From Pseudescherichia sp031987975 (GTDB lineage: Bacteria > Pseudomonadota > Gammaproteobacteria > Enterobacterales > Enterobacteriaceae), in contig NZ_DALZYX010000008.1 in the NCBI RefSeq assembly GCF_031987975.1, positions 186,001 through 250,000 on the forward strand: a DNA stretch of 64,000 nucleotides. The letters run 5' to 3'. The translations under genes were made by a program, and so were the position numbers. Positions 46,029 to 54,390 of this stretch are shown one piece after another. Position 1 is the stretch's first letter; every line of letters starts with the position of its first letter. Under the pieces are notes generated by a model. It saw nothing but the letters and a program-made list of their open reading frames with translations, did no database searches and was not told the DNA's origin.

Positions 46029-47271
46029 TACGGTGATCATCGGCGGCGGGCTGGCTGGCCTGCTGTGCGGCATAACGCTGGCAGGTCGCGGCCAGCGCGT
46101 CGCCATCGTCAGCCGGGGACGGAGCGCGCTCAGCTTCTCCTCTGGCTCGCTGGATCTGCTCTCCCACCTGCCCAACGGCGAGAAGGTGACGGATCTTAAC
46201 GCCGGGCTGGCGAGGCTGGCTGACCTTGCCCCGATGCACCCCTACGCGCTGCTGGGACCTGAGCGGGTAATTGAGTATGCACAGGAAGCCCAGCGCCTGC
46301 TGGCCAACTGTGGCCTGGTGATGCAGGGCCGCGTAGAGACGCCCCACTTGCGCGTAACGCCGCTGGGCGGGCTTCGCCAGGCATGGCTTAGCCCGCAGGA
46401 GGTGCCGGCTGCGCCATCGCCGGGCATGCACGTTGGCATCGTCGGCATTGAAGGTTTTCTCGACTTTCAGCCCGCGCTTGCCGCCGCCGGGCTGCGCAGG
46501 CTGGGAGTCACCGCTACCGCCCACGAAATGACTCTCCCTGCCCTCGATATTCTGCGTGACAACCCGAGCGAGTTTCGCGCCGTCACTATCGCCCGGGTGT
46601 TGGACGACGAGGCACAGTTTGCTCCGCTCTGTGACGCGCTCCGGTCTTTAAGCCGGGAGCATGATGTGCTTTGGCTACCCGCCTGCTTTGGCCTGGCGGA
46701 TAGCTGCGTCTGGACCCGCCTCAATGAGGTTCTACACTGCAAAGTGCAGCTCCTGCCCACCTTACCGCCCTCGGTGCTCGGCATGCGGATGCACACGCTG
46801 CTCCAGCGGCAGTTTATTAAAAACGGTGGCGTCTGGCTGGCCGGTGACGAGGTGGTGAACGCTACCATCAGCGCAGGCCGGGTCAGCGCGCTATGGACGC
46901 GCAAGCATGAGGATATTCCCCTGCGTCCGCGGCATGTGGTGCTGGCCAGCGGCAGCTTTTTTAGCAACGGTCTGGTTGCCGAACGCCAGGGCATTCGCGA
47001 AGCGGTGCTGGGGTTAGAGGTTCAGCAGCCTGAGAGAGGCGATAGGTGTCGCGACGATCTGTTTGCTGCCCAACCGTGGCAGCAGTCTGGCGTACATACC
47101 GACGGTACGCTGCGTGGCTGGCAAAACGGCGAGCGGCTTGAAAATCTCTATGTTGCCGGTTCGGTGCTCGGCGGTTTCGATGCCATTACTCAGGGATGCG
47201 GCGGCGGGATCTGCGCCGTGACAGCGTTACACGCGGCGCGGCAGATTTGCGTCAGGGAGAAATTGCAATGA
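46018..47271 (+). CDS. glpB: GlpB, anaerobic glycerol-3-phosphate dehydrogenase FMN subunit
   Basis: A 417-residue flavoprotein subunit that pairs with GlpA. The dinucleotide-binding motif starts the protein (FDTVIIGGGLAGLLCGITLA). A closing block (LYVAGSVLGGFDAITQGCGGG) is typical of the family. Its start lies inside the end of glpA and its stop overlaps the glpC ATG (ATGA), so the three are translationally coupled. Confidence 0.96.
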   Translation: MNFDTVIIGGGLAGLLCGITLAGRGQRVAIVSRGRSALSFSSGSLDLLSHLPNGEKVTDLNAGLARLADLAPMHPYALLGPERVIEYAQEAQRLLANCGLVMQGRVETPHLRVTPLGGLRQAWLSPQEVPAAPSPGMHVGIVGIEGFLDFQPALAAAGLRRLGVTATAHEMTLPALDILRDNPSEFRAVTIARVLDDEAQFAPLCDALRSLSREHDVLWLPACFGLADSCVWTRLNEVLHCKVQLLPTLPPSVLGMRMHTLLQRQFIKNGGVWLAGDEVVNATISAGRVSALWTRKHEDIPLRPRHVVLASGSFFSNGLVAERQGIREAVLGLEVQQPERGDRCRDDLFAAQPWQQSGVHTDGTLRGWQNGERLENLYVAGSVLGGFDAITQGCGGGICAVTALHAARQICVREKLQ

Positions 47272-48461
47272 GCATGACGCAATTCGAGAGCTGTATAAAG
47301 TGCACCGTCTGCACCACTGCCTGTCCGGTAAGCCAGGTGAATCCGGCCTACAGCGGGCCAAAACAGGCCGGGCCGGACGGAGAGCGTCTGCGGCTTAAAG
47401 ATCCGGCGCTGTTTGACGAGGCGCTGAGCTATTGTACCAACTGCAAGCGCTGTGAAACCGTCTGTCCGTCCGGGGTCAAAATTGGTGATATTATCCAGCG
47501 CGCACGCGCGCAGTACGCGCCACCTAAAAACACACTGCGCAATACCCTGCTCAGCCATACCGATCTCCTCGGCACGCTCTCCTCTCCGGTCGCGCCGCTG
47601 GTTAACGCTACGACCGGGCTAAAACCGGTACGCCAACTGCTCGACAAGGTGCTTAAAATTGATCATCGCCGGACGCTGCCTAAATACGCCCGCGGCACTT
47701 TTCGTCAGTGGTACCGGCGGCAGGCCGAGCGCCAGGCGGCATTCCCTGAGCAGGTGGCCTTTTTCCACGGCTGCTATGTCAATTACAACCAGCCCCAGTT
47801 AGGGAAAGATGTGGTGAAGGTCGCCAACGCGCTGGGGATCGGCGTACGGCTGCTGGATAAAGAGCGCTGCTGCGGCGTCCCGCTGATGGCTAACGGCTTC
47901 TATGATAAAGCCAAAAAGCAGGCGGCGGTGAACCTTCGCGCTCTTGAGCAGGCGATTATCGGTGACGGGCTGACGACGATTGCTACCTCCTCAACCTGCA
48001 CCTTCACGCTGCGCGATGAGTATCCGCACCTGCTGGATCTGCCTAACGATCAACTGCGGCCGCATATTGACCTCGCCACGCGCTGGCTATGGCGCAGACT
48101 GGATGAGGGACGTACCCTGCCGCTGCGCACGCTACCGCTGACGGTGGCCTACCACACGCCCTGCCATATGGAGAGGATGGGCTGGACGCTCTACAGCCTG
48201 GAGCTGCTGCGGAAAATTCCGGGGGTGAAGGTGATTGTGCTGGACTCCCAATGCTGCGGCATTGCCGGGACCTACGGTTTCAAAGCGGAGAACTATCCCA
48301 CCTCGCAGGCAATTGGTGCGCCGCTGTTTCGCCAGATTGAGGCGAGCGGCGCAGATATCGTGGTGACCGACTGCGAAACCTGCAAATGGCAAATCGAGAT
48401 GTCCACCAGCAAACGCTGTGAACATCCCATTACTCTGCTGGCGCAGGCCCTGGCGGATTAG
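47268..48461 (+). CDS. glpC: GlpC, membrane-anchoring iron-sulfur subunit of anaerobic G3P dehydrogenase
   Basis: A 397-residue protein that anchors GlpAB and passes electrons to menaquinone. Two 4Fe-4S ferredoxin motifs lie near the N-terminus (CIKCTVCTTACP and CTNCKRCETVCP), followed by two CCG domains (ERCCGVPL and DSQCCGIAG). The start MSMTQFESC was chosen by homology and by the ATGA overlap with glpB; a longer frame runs back into glpB. Its last four bases overlap the end of the convergent yfaY. Confidence 0.96.
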   Translation: MSMTQFESCIKCTVCTTACPVSQVNPAYSGPKQAGPDGERLRLKDPALFDEALSYCTNCKRCETVCPSGVKIGDIIQRARAQYAPPKNTLRNTLLSHTDLLGTLSSPVAPLVNATTGLKPVRQLLDKVLKIDHRRTLPKYARGTFRQWYRRQAERQAAFPEQVAFFHGCYVNYNQPQLGKDVVKVANALGIGVRLLDKERCCGVPLMANGFYDKAKKQAAVNLRALEQAIIGDGLTTIATSSTCTFTLRDEYPHLLDLPNDQLRPHIDLATRWLWRRLDEGRTLPLRTLPLTVAYHTPCHMERMGWTLYSLELLRKIPGVKVIVLDSQCCGIAGTYGFKAENYPTSQAIGAPLFRQIEASGADIVVTDCETCKWQIEMSTSKRCEHPITLLAQALAD

Positions 48462-49660
48462 CCAACAAACAGGGAATCGACGACGTTTACCCAGCCGTGA
48501 TCGCTGGCGACCTCTTTACCGCTGAGCCAGCGGCGTAGCATGTTCAGCGCCATCATGGCACACACCTCCTGGCGCGCCGCCACGCCGTGGCGTCCGGTGG
48601 TGAATTTAACCCGCAGAGCATGGGTGCCCTGCGGCGTGGCAAGAGCAAAGTTAATATGCTGCTCCTCATCCATTCCACCAACGGTCAGCGCCAGCCCGGC
48701 CAGATGACGGTTACGCAGCTCGACTGCCCAGCGTGCGGTCTGCTCCAGCGTGTCGGCCTGGAACGGCAGCACCTCACTCGCCAACAGCGGGGCGGAAGCG
48801 CGGGAGAGCTGCAACGCCAGCAGGCCGCTGGTGAACTGCTCGCTGACGGTCAGGCTGAGCTGCTGCTCACGCATCTTCTCTGCCAGCAGGGCCGGTAGCC
48901 CCTGGGTTCCTTCAAAAATCAGACTTTCCCCGGCGACGCGCTGCACCTCCGGCCACAGCGCTTCCATCGCCTCGCGCTGCTCCGCCGGGCCGGTCAGCTT
49001 CAGCTCAATAATCGGCATGGACGAGCGATAGCCCATCACCACCCCTTCCGGCAGCTGGAGGTGATCGAGACTCTGGGCCAGATCGCTCTCAGAGCGGCCA
49101 AAGGTGGTCAGGCGCAGGCAGACTGGCGGCGACGGCAGGCTAAAACGCGCCCGCAGACGCGGCAGGATCTCCTGCTGCACCATCACCTTAAATTCAGAGG
49201 GCACGCCTGGCGTAAAGAACATCAGGCAGCGGTTAAGCTTAACGGCAAAGCCGCATGCGGTGCCGACCGGGTTATCAATCAGCTCCGCGCTGGCCGGGAT
49301 CTCCGCCTGCTTACGGTTGCTGGGCGCCATTACGCGTCCGCGTTCGGTAAAGAAGCGCTCCATGTGGCTGAGCCACTCTTTATGCAGCACCAGCTCTTCG
49401 CCTGCCGCAGTCGCTGCCGCCAGCGCGCTAAGATCGTCGCTGGTCGGGCCGAGACCGCCGTTAACGATGAGAACATCAGCATGTTCGCTGCGCTCGCGCA
49501 GGATGGCGACCAGATCGTTCAGGCTGTCGCCCACGGTGTTGCGGCGCGTCAACGGCAACCCTTCGGTGAAAAACAGATCGGCAAGCCAGGCGGCGTTGGT
49601 ATCAATAATCTGACCGTGCAGGACTTCATCGCCGGTAGACAGCATTTCCACGTTTATCAT
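48458..49660 (-). CDS. yfaY: YfaY, CinA-like protein
   Basis: A 400-residue protein with an N-terminal MoCF (molybdopterin-binding-like) domain (about 1-170; VEMLSTGDEVLHGQIIDTNAAW and NGGLGPTSDDLSA) and a C-terminal CinA domain (about 245-400). CinA proteins act in pyridine-nucleotide recycling (NMN deamidase, ADP-ribose pyrophosphatase), but E. coli YfaY is thought to have lost NMN deamidase activity. The start MINVEML was chosen by homology; an in-frame ATG 165 bases upstream gives an unconserved extension. Confidence 0.93.
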   Translation of the reverse strand: MINVEMLSTGDEVLHGQIIDTNAAWLADLFFTEGLPLTRRNTVGDSLNDLVAILRERSEHADVLIVNGGLGPTSDDLSALAAATAAGEELVLHKEWLSHMERFFTERGRVMAPSNRKQAEIPASAELIDNPVGTACGFAVKLNRCLMFFTPGVPSEFKVMVQQEILPRLRARFSLPSPPVCLRLTTFGRSESDLAQSLDHLQLPEGVVMGYRSSMPIIELKLTGPAEQREAMEALWPEVQRVAGESLIFEGTQGLPALLAEKMREQQLSLTVSEQFTSGLLALQLSRASAPLLASEVLPFQADTLEQTARWAVELRNRHLAGLALTVGGMDEEQHINFALATPQGTHALRVKFTTGRHGVAARQEVCAMMALNMLRRWLSGKEVASDHGWVNVVDSLFVG

Positions 49661-49745
49661 CGTTACTCCGTACTCTCCCTTACCTGTTGTCGGAGTACTA
49701 TAACGCATGAGGAAACAAATAGCGGCAGGATCCCGTGAGGGAAAT

Positions 49746-49766
49746 GGCGCGGCAGATCGCCGCGCC
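49746..49766 (-). terminator. Possible terminator after yfaZ
   Basis: An 8-bp GC-rich stem (GGCGCGGC / GCCGCGCC, loop AGATC) lies seven bases past the yfaZ stop; on the minus strand it is followed by ATTTCCC, a weak T-tract. Confidence 0.55.
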
Positions 49767-49772
49767 GGGAGA

Positions 49773-50315
49773 TTAGAAGCTGGCGCTAACCCCAACGTAA
49801 GGGCCATCGGCAAGTGCGTTATCACGGTTGCCGTCTTTACCTGCCAGGTTCAGGTAACGATAGCCGGCTTCAATGCTCAGCGGACGCATGATAGTCCAGC
49901 GCGCACCGGCGTTGGCTTCCTGATAGCTGTCGATACCGCTGGAGAGCGAATCTGGAGAGTAGTAGTACTCGCCAAACAGGCGGAAGCTGTCGCCGATCGG
50001 CCACTGCAGGCCGCCGCCGACCGCTGCGGCATAGCCTTCATCACCGTCGTTCGGGTTGGTATAGATACCTTTGCCGCCAACGGTGGCCAGCAACGGCCCG
50101 AGCGGAATATTCAGGCCCAGCCCCAGACCCGCAGCGTCGCCGTCGTCATCGCTGTGCGTCCAGTTGCCGCTTAACGCCAGGCCGCTGGTTTCGGTCCCAA
50201 ACCCGGCCGCCAGGTTGGTGTAGTTTTCCCCCGCCTGACCGCTAAGGCTCAGCGCGCTGGCCGATGCTGATACCAGCATCAGGCTGGCCACTCCCCACAA
50301 AATTCTTTTATCCAT
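49773..50315 (-). CDS. yfaZ: YfaZ, predicted outer-membrane barrel protein
   Basis: A 180-residue protein with a signal peptide (MDKRILWGVASLMLVSASAS) and alternating beta-strand pattern ending in aromatic SASF, as expected of a small outer-membrane barrel. It matches E. coli YfaZ over its length (for example YTNPNDGDEGYAAAVGGGLQ). Its function is unknown. The start at MDKRILW was chosen because it begins the signal peptide; an earlier ATG adds residues before it. In E. coli nudI, ais and the arn operon lie between yfaZ and menE; none is here. Confidence 0.92.
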   Translation of the reverse strand: MDKRILWGVASLMLVSASASALSLSGQAGENYTNLAAGFGTETSGLALSGNWTHSDDDGDAAGLGLGLNIPLGPLLATVGGKGIYTNPNDGDEGYAAAVGGGLQWPIGDSFRLFGEYYYSPDSLSSGIDSYQEANAGARWTIMRPLSIEAGYRYLNLAGKDGNRDNALADGPYVGVSASF

Positions 50316-50431
50316 TGCCCTTTTCCATACTAAAAATGTAATACGCCCCAAAACCGGCACAGTGTACAAGCCTTTACGCCCTGCCGATGGGCGAAAAGTG
50401 TTTTACACGGTTTAGCGACGCAGGGGAAGCG

Positions 50432-51802
50432 CTATCCGTCGCGCAGAGTCTGCTGCACCCAGTCGGCCAGCGACCGGCGGGAAATTTTAATCCCCCCGCC
50501 GTTAAGGCGCTCGGGCAGGGCCAGCCAGTGCACGGGCTGTTGGAAGCGAGCGAGTTTGCCACTGACCCACTCCGCCAGCGCGTCGATAGCAAAGCCGCTA
50601 CTGCACGCCACCACGGCCACCGGACGCTGACCAAATTCGCGATCGGCCAGCGGCACCACAAACGCCTGCTGCACGTGGGGATGAGCGACAATGACCCGCT
50701 CCACCTCCTCAGGCTGGATCCCCTCCCCACCGCTAAAGAAAAGATTATCTATGCGCCCAAGAATGCTTAGCCGCCCGTCGCTCAGCACGCCGCGATCGCG
50801 AGTGGCAAACCAGCCCTCGCCGTTAACTAGCGGAATAAGCTCGCCATGACGCCAGTAGCCTGCGGCCATGCTCTCGCCGCGCAGCCACACTTCGCCGTTG
50901 ACGATCCGCACCTCGCGCCCCGGCAGCGGCTGGCCAACGTCCGGCTCGCCGTCGGCTATTTTTGCACACACCGTAGAGGCAAACTCGGTCAGTCCGTAGC
51001 CGCACCAGGTGCGGATCCCTTGTTCGCGGGCGCGAGTGGTAAGCTCAACCGGAATGGCCGCGCCTCCCAGTAAAACAGCCTTAAGGCTTACGCTGGCGCT
51101 CTCCTCCAACAGGCGCCAGAGCTGGGTTGGTACCAGCGAGGCGTGGGTACACCCCTCCAGTGCCTGTGCCAGAGGCTGTTTGTCGCGTACCGTCAGCCGC
51201 CCTCCTGCCAGCAGCCAGCGCCACAGGATCCCCTGACCGGAAACGTGAAACAGCGGCAGGGAGAGCAGCCAGTCATCCTCCTGACCATAGGGGAGCAGGG
51301 CCAGCACACCTCGCGCGCTGGCCAGATGCGCGGCAGCAGTATGTACCGCTGCCTTCGGCAGGCCGGTAGAACCAGAGGTTAAGGTCATGGAAGCCAGTCG
51401 CTGCGGCTGCCACGAGGCGTCTCCATCGCCCTCTGCTTCGCCCATGACGAGCGCCGGAAGCCCAGTGGCGTGACAGTTATTATCAAAACTCAATGTATGT
51501 TGTAACGAAAGCGGCGACAGCAGCGCTGTCAACAGCGCCTCAGGCAATTGAGGATTGATATGCAGCACCCGCGTCCCGCACTGGAGCAGCGCCAGCCAGG
51601 CCAGCAGCGTCTGCGGTGAGTTGTCCGCGCGCAGCAGCACGCCATCTCCAGGCCGAACGTTCTGCAGGGTAAAGCCCGCCGCCAGCGCATCGATGCGCGC
51701 ACAGAGCACACGCCAGCTTAGCGTTTCGTTATTCAAACGCACGGCGGCGGCATCGCCCCGCAGCCTACACCAGTGGCGCCAGGGCCAGTCGGCAAACATC
51801 AT
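50432..51802 (-). CDS. menE: MenE, o-succinylbenzoate-CoA ligase
   Basis: A 456-residue ANL-superfamily adenylating enzyme (451 in E. coli) that activates o-succinylbenzoate with CoA in menaquinone synthesis. The P-loop-like AMP-binding motif is MTLTSGSTGLPKAA; the hinge region lies near LSILGRIDNLFFSGGEGIQP. It is the last gene of menDHBCE and overlaps menC by four bases. Confidence 0.96.
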   Translation of the reverse strand: MMFADWPWRHWCRLRGDAAAVRLNNETLSWRVLCARIDALAAGFTLQNVRPGDGVLLRADNSPQTLLAWLALLQCGTRVLHINPQLPEALLTALLSPLSLQHTLSFDNNCHATGLPALVMGEAEGDGDASWQPQRLASMTLTSGSTGLPKAAVHTAAAHLASARGVLALLPYGQEDDWLLSLPLFHVSGQGILWRWLLAGGRLTVRDKQPLAQALEGCTHASLVPTQLWRLLEESASVSLKAVLLGGAAIPVELTTRAREQGIRTWCGYGLTEFASTVCAKIADGEPDVGQPLPGREVRIVNGEVWLRGESMAAGYWRHGELIPLVNGEGWFATRDRGVLSDGRLSILGRIDNLFFSGGEGIQPEEVERVIVAHPHVQQAFVVPLADREFGQRPVAVVACSSGFAIDALAEWVSGKLARFQQPVHWLALPERLNGGGIKISRRSLADWVQQTLRDG

Positions 51803-52761
51803 CGCAGCGGCTCCAGGGAGGCAATATCAAGGCACGGTAGAGCGCTGCCCGGCCAGCGGCGAACCTGCTGGGCCTGCATCAGACTCAGCGTGTCGAGACC
51901 CGGGATGGTCTGCGGCGTCAGCCAGGCGGCAATTCGCGCCAGCTGGGTCAGGCCGAGGCTTGACTCAATGGAAGAGCTGATTACCGCCGTCATCCCCAGC
52001 GCGTGAGCGACCTGCACCTGATGACACACCTTCTCCAGCGCGCCGGTAAGCGTCGGCTTGATTACCACCGCCTTGACCCCCGCCTCTGCGACAAACGCAA
52101 AATCAGCCTCGCGCAGGCTCTCATCCCAGGCGATGGCGATCCCGGTGTCGCGAGCAAAGGCTAACGAGTCGGCACGAGTTCGGCACGGCTCCTCCAGAAA
52201 AGCGATGCGGCCGCGATGCTCCGGATGAACATACTTCGCGAACTGCTGCGCTTTTTGTGGGGTCCAGGCGCGGTTAGCGTCCAGCCGCAGCTTAAGTTCA
52301 GGTACCGCTTCGAGGAGGAGATTGACCACCATGCCGTCGCGGACCGCTTCATAGAGGCCAACCTTCACCTTCGCGACCTTCTCGCCAGACATTTTAGCCA
52401 GCTGTAACACCAGCTCATCAGGATCGCCGGTGCAGAGCGGCACGGCGCGGTAGTCCGCCCTCTCAGGCAAGTTTCCGGCCAGCTCCGCCTGCGCGCAGCT
52501 AATGCCAAAGGCTACCGACGGCATCTCCGGTAGCGTCTCTGCGCCCTGTAACCAACGCTCAACCCACGCCAGCAGGGAGATCTCCGCTTCGTCACGGGTT
52601 TCATGGCTGAAACCCGGCAGAGGTGAAATTTCGCCCCATCCTTCACGATTGCCGTCACTCAGGCAGAGATAGAGACCCTCGCGAGTTTTCAGCCGCCGCT
52701 CGCGCAGCACGACCCCCGCATCCATCGGGAGCTGCCAGCGGTAAACCTGCGCCCGACGCAT
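51799..52761 (-). CDS. menC: MenC, o-succinylbenzoate synthase
   Basis: A 320-residue enolase-superfamily enzyme that dehydrates SHCHC to o-succinylbenzoate. The catalytic Lys is in KVAKVKVGLYE, metal ligands follow in LRLDANRAWT, FLEEPC and AWDESLRE, and the second Lys in AVVIKPTL. It overlaps menB by one base and menE by four. Confidence 0.96.
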   Translation of the reverse strand: MRRAQVYRWQLPMDAGVVLRERRLKTREGLYLCLSDGNREGWGEISPLPGFSHETRDEAEISLLAWVERWLQGAETLPEMPSVAFGISCAQAELAGNLPERADYRAVPLCTGDPDELVLQLAKMSGEKVAKVKVGLYEAVRDGMVVNLLLEAVPELKLRLDANRAWTPQKAQQFAKYVHPEHRGRIAFLEEPCRTRADSLAFARDTGIAIAWDESLREADFAFVAEAGVKAVVIKPTLTGALEKVCHQVQVAHALGMTAVISSSIESSLGLTQLARIAAWLTPQTIPGLDTLSLMQAQQVRRWPGSALPCLDIASLEPLR

Positions 52762-53618
52762 TACGGGTTCCGTTTAAATTTACTGAAATCAGGCTGGCGC
52801 TTCTCGTTGAAGGCGTTGCGCCCCTCCTGCCCCTCTTCGGTCATGTAGAAGAGCATGGTGGCATTGCCCGCCAGCTCCTGGAGACCTGCCTGGCCGTCGC
52901 AGTCGGCGTTGAGGGCCGCCTTCAGGCAACGCAGCGCCATCGGGCTGTTTTGCAGCATCTCACGGCACCAGCGCACCGTCTCTCTCTCCAGGTCGGCAAT
53001 CGGCACCACGGTATTGACCAGCCCCATATCCAGTGCCTGCTGCGCGTCGTACTGACGGCACAGGAACCAGATTTCACGCGCCTTTTTCTGCCCAACGATG
53101 CGGGCCATGTATGCCGCGCCCCAGCCGCCGTCGAATGAGCCTACCTTTGGGCCGGTCTGGCCGAATATCGCGTTCTCTGCCGCAATGGTCAGATCGCACA
53201 TCATATGCAACACATGTCCGCCGCCGATCGAGTAGCCCGCTACCATCGCCACCACCGGTTTCGGACAGGTGCGGATCTGGCGCTGGAAGTCGAGCACGTT
53301 AAGGTGGTGCACTCCGGAATCGTCCTGATAGCCGCCATAGTCGCCGCGTACCTTCTGGTCGCCCCCGGCACAGAAGGCTTTTTCACCTTCGCCGGTGAGG
53401 ATAATCACCCCAACCGCATCATCGTAGCGGGCGTCCGCCAGCGCCTGGAGCATCTCTTTCACCGTCAGAGGGCGAAACGCATTGCGCACCTGCGGGCGGT
53501 TGATGGTGATTTTGGCAATGCCGTCAGAGGATTTGTGGTAGCGAATATCGCTGTAGCCTTCAGAGCAGTCCTGCCACTCAACCGGCGCATAAAGCATGGA
53601 TTCATCGGGGTAGATCAT
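52761..53618 (-). CDS. menB: MenB, 1,4-dihydroxy-2-naphthoyl-CoA synthase
   Basis: A 285-residue crotonase-fold enzyme, the same length as in E. coli, that closes the naphthoquinone ring from o-succinylbenzoyl-CoA. Oxyanion-hole blocks are visible (FCAGGDQKVRG and GYSIGGGHVL), and the bicarbonate-binding Gly/Gln region (IFGQTGPKVGSFDGG) is present. It lies 13 bases after menH. Confidence 0.97.
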   Translation of the reverse strand: MIYPDESMLYAPVEWQDCSEGYSDIRYHKSSDGIAKITINRPQVRNAFRPLTVKEMLQALADARYDDAVGVIILTGEGEKAFCAGGDQKVRGDYGGYQDDSGVHHLNVLDFQRQIRTCPKPVVAMVAGYSIGGGHVLHMMCDLTIAAENAIFGQTGPKVGSFDGGWGAAYMARIVGQKKAREIWFLCRQYDAQQALDMGLVNTVVPIADLERETVRWCREMLQNSPMALRCLKAALNADCDGQAGLQELAGNATMLFYMTEEGQEGRNAFNEKRQPDFSKFKRNP

Positions 53619-53631
53619 CAGGGTTCCTTAA

Positions 53632-54390
53632 TCAGTAGCGCAAAATATGCGCCAGACAGGCCGCCGTCCCGCCAGGGTTTTCCCGGTGGGCGTTGTGTCC
53701 GGCGTTGTTAATCAGCTGGCAGGAGGCCGCAAGCTCTGCGCCGAGGGCGCGGAATTTGCGATCGTGCTCGCCGCACAGATAGTGAAAGGGGAAATGGCAC
53801 CGGTGCAGCGCCGGACGGAGATCGGGCTGCACCGCCAGCGAGGTGGCCTCCAGCATCGCAGCCAGCGCCGCGCCGCTGTTTTCGCTGCGTAGCGTCACCA
53901 GCTCATGGCGCTGTAATGCACTCAGCCCGGCAAAAACCGGCTGTCGATACCAGTCGGTAAAGACGTCTGAAAGCGGTTCATGACGGAAGCGCTGCGCCCA
54001 GCGGGCATCAGAGAGCCAGCGTGCCTCGCGAGCAGCGGCATGGGTTAGCCCTGGATGCGCTCCCTCCACGATCGCGCCTTCTAATCCAGCGGGATGCTGG
54101 CAAGCGAAAAACATGGCGATGCGCCCGCCGAGGGAGTATCCCACCAGCCAGCACTTAAGTATGTTGTAACTAACAAGGGTGGCGCTCAGCTGCAAACACA
54201 CTTCATCAAAGTCGCGTGCGAAAACCGCCGATGAACCGCCGTGACCGGGAAGATCGATATAGAGCCGAGGGTGGCGGGAGAAACGCTCCCCTACTGTCAT
54301 CCACTCCCGGCAATCGCCAGCGAAGCCGTGCAAGAATACCAGCCAGGGCAGCTCGGCCTGTCCCGCTTTCGCCACCGCGTGGAGGATCAT
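53632..54390 (-). CDS. menH: MenH, SHCHC synthase
   Basis: A 252-residue alpha/beta hydrolase-fold enzyme that eliminates pyruvate from SEPHCHC to give SHCHC. The nucleophile elbow is GYSLGG; the oxyanion region is FLHGFAGDCREW, and the C-terminal His is in INNAGHNAHRENP. It overlaps menD by four bases. Confidence 0.95.
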   Translation of the reverse strand: MILHAVAKAGQAELPWLVFLHGFAGDCREWMTVGERFSRHPRLYIDLPGHGGSSAVFARDFDEVCLQLSATLVSYNILKCWLVGYSLGGRIAMFFACQHPAGLEGAIVEGAHPGLTHAAAREARWLSDARWAQRFRHEPLSDVFTDWYRQPVFAGLSALQRHELVTLRSENSGAALAAMLEATSLAVQPDLRPALHRCHFPFHYLCGEHDRKFRALGAELAASCQLINNAGHNAHRENPGGTAACLAHILRY

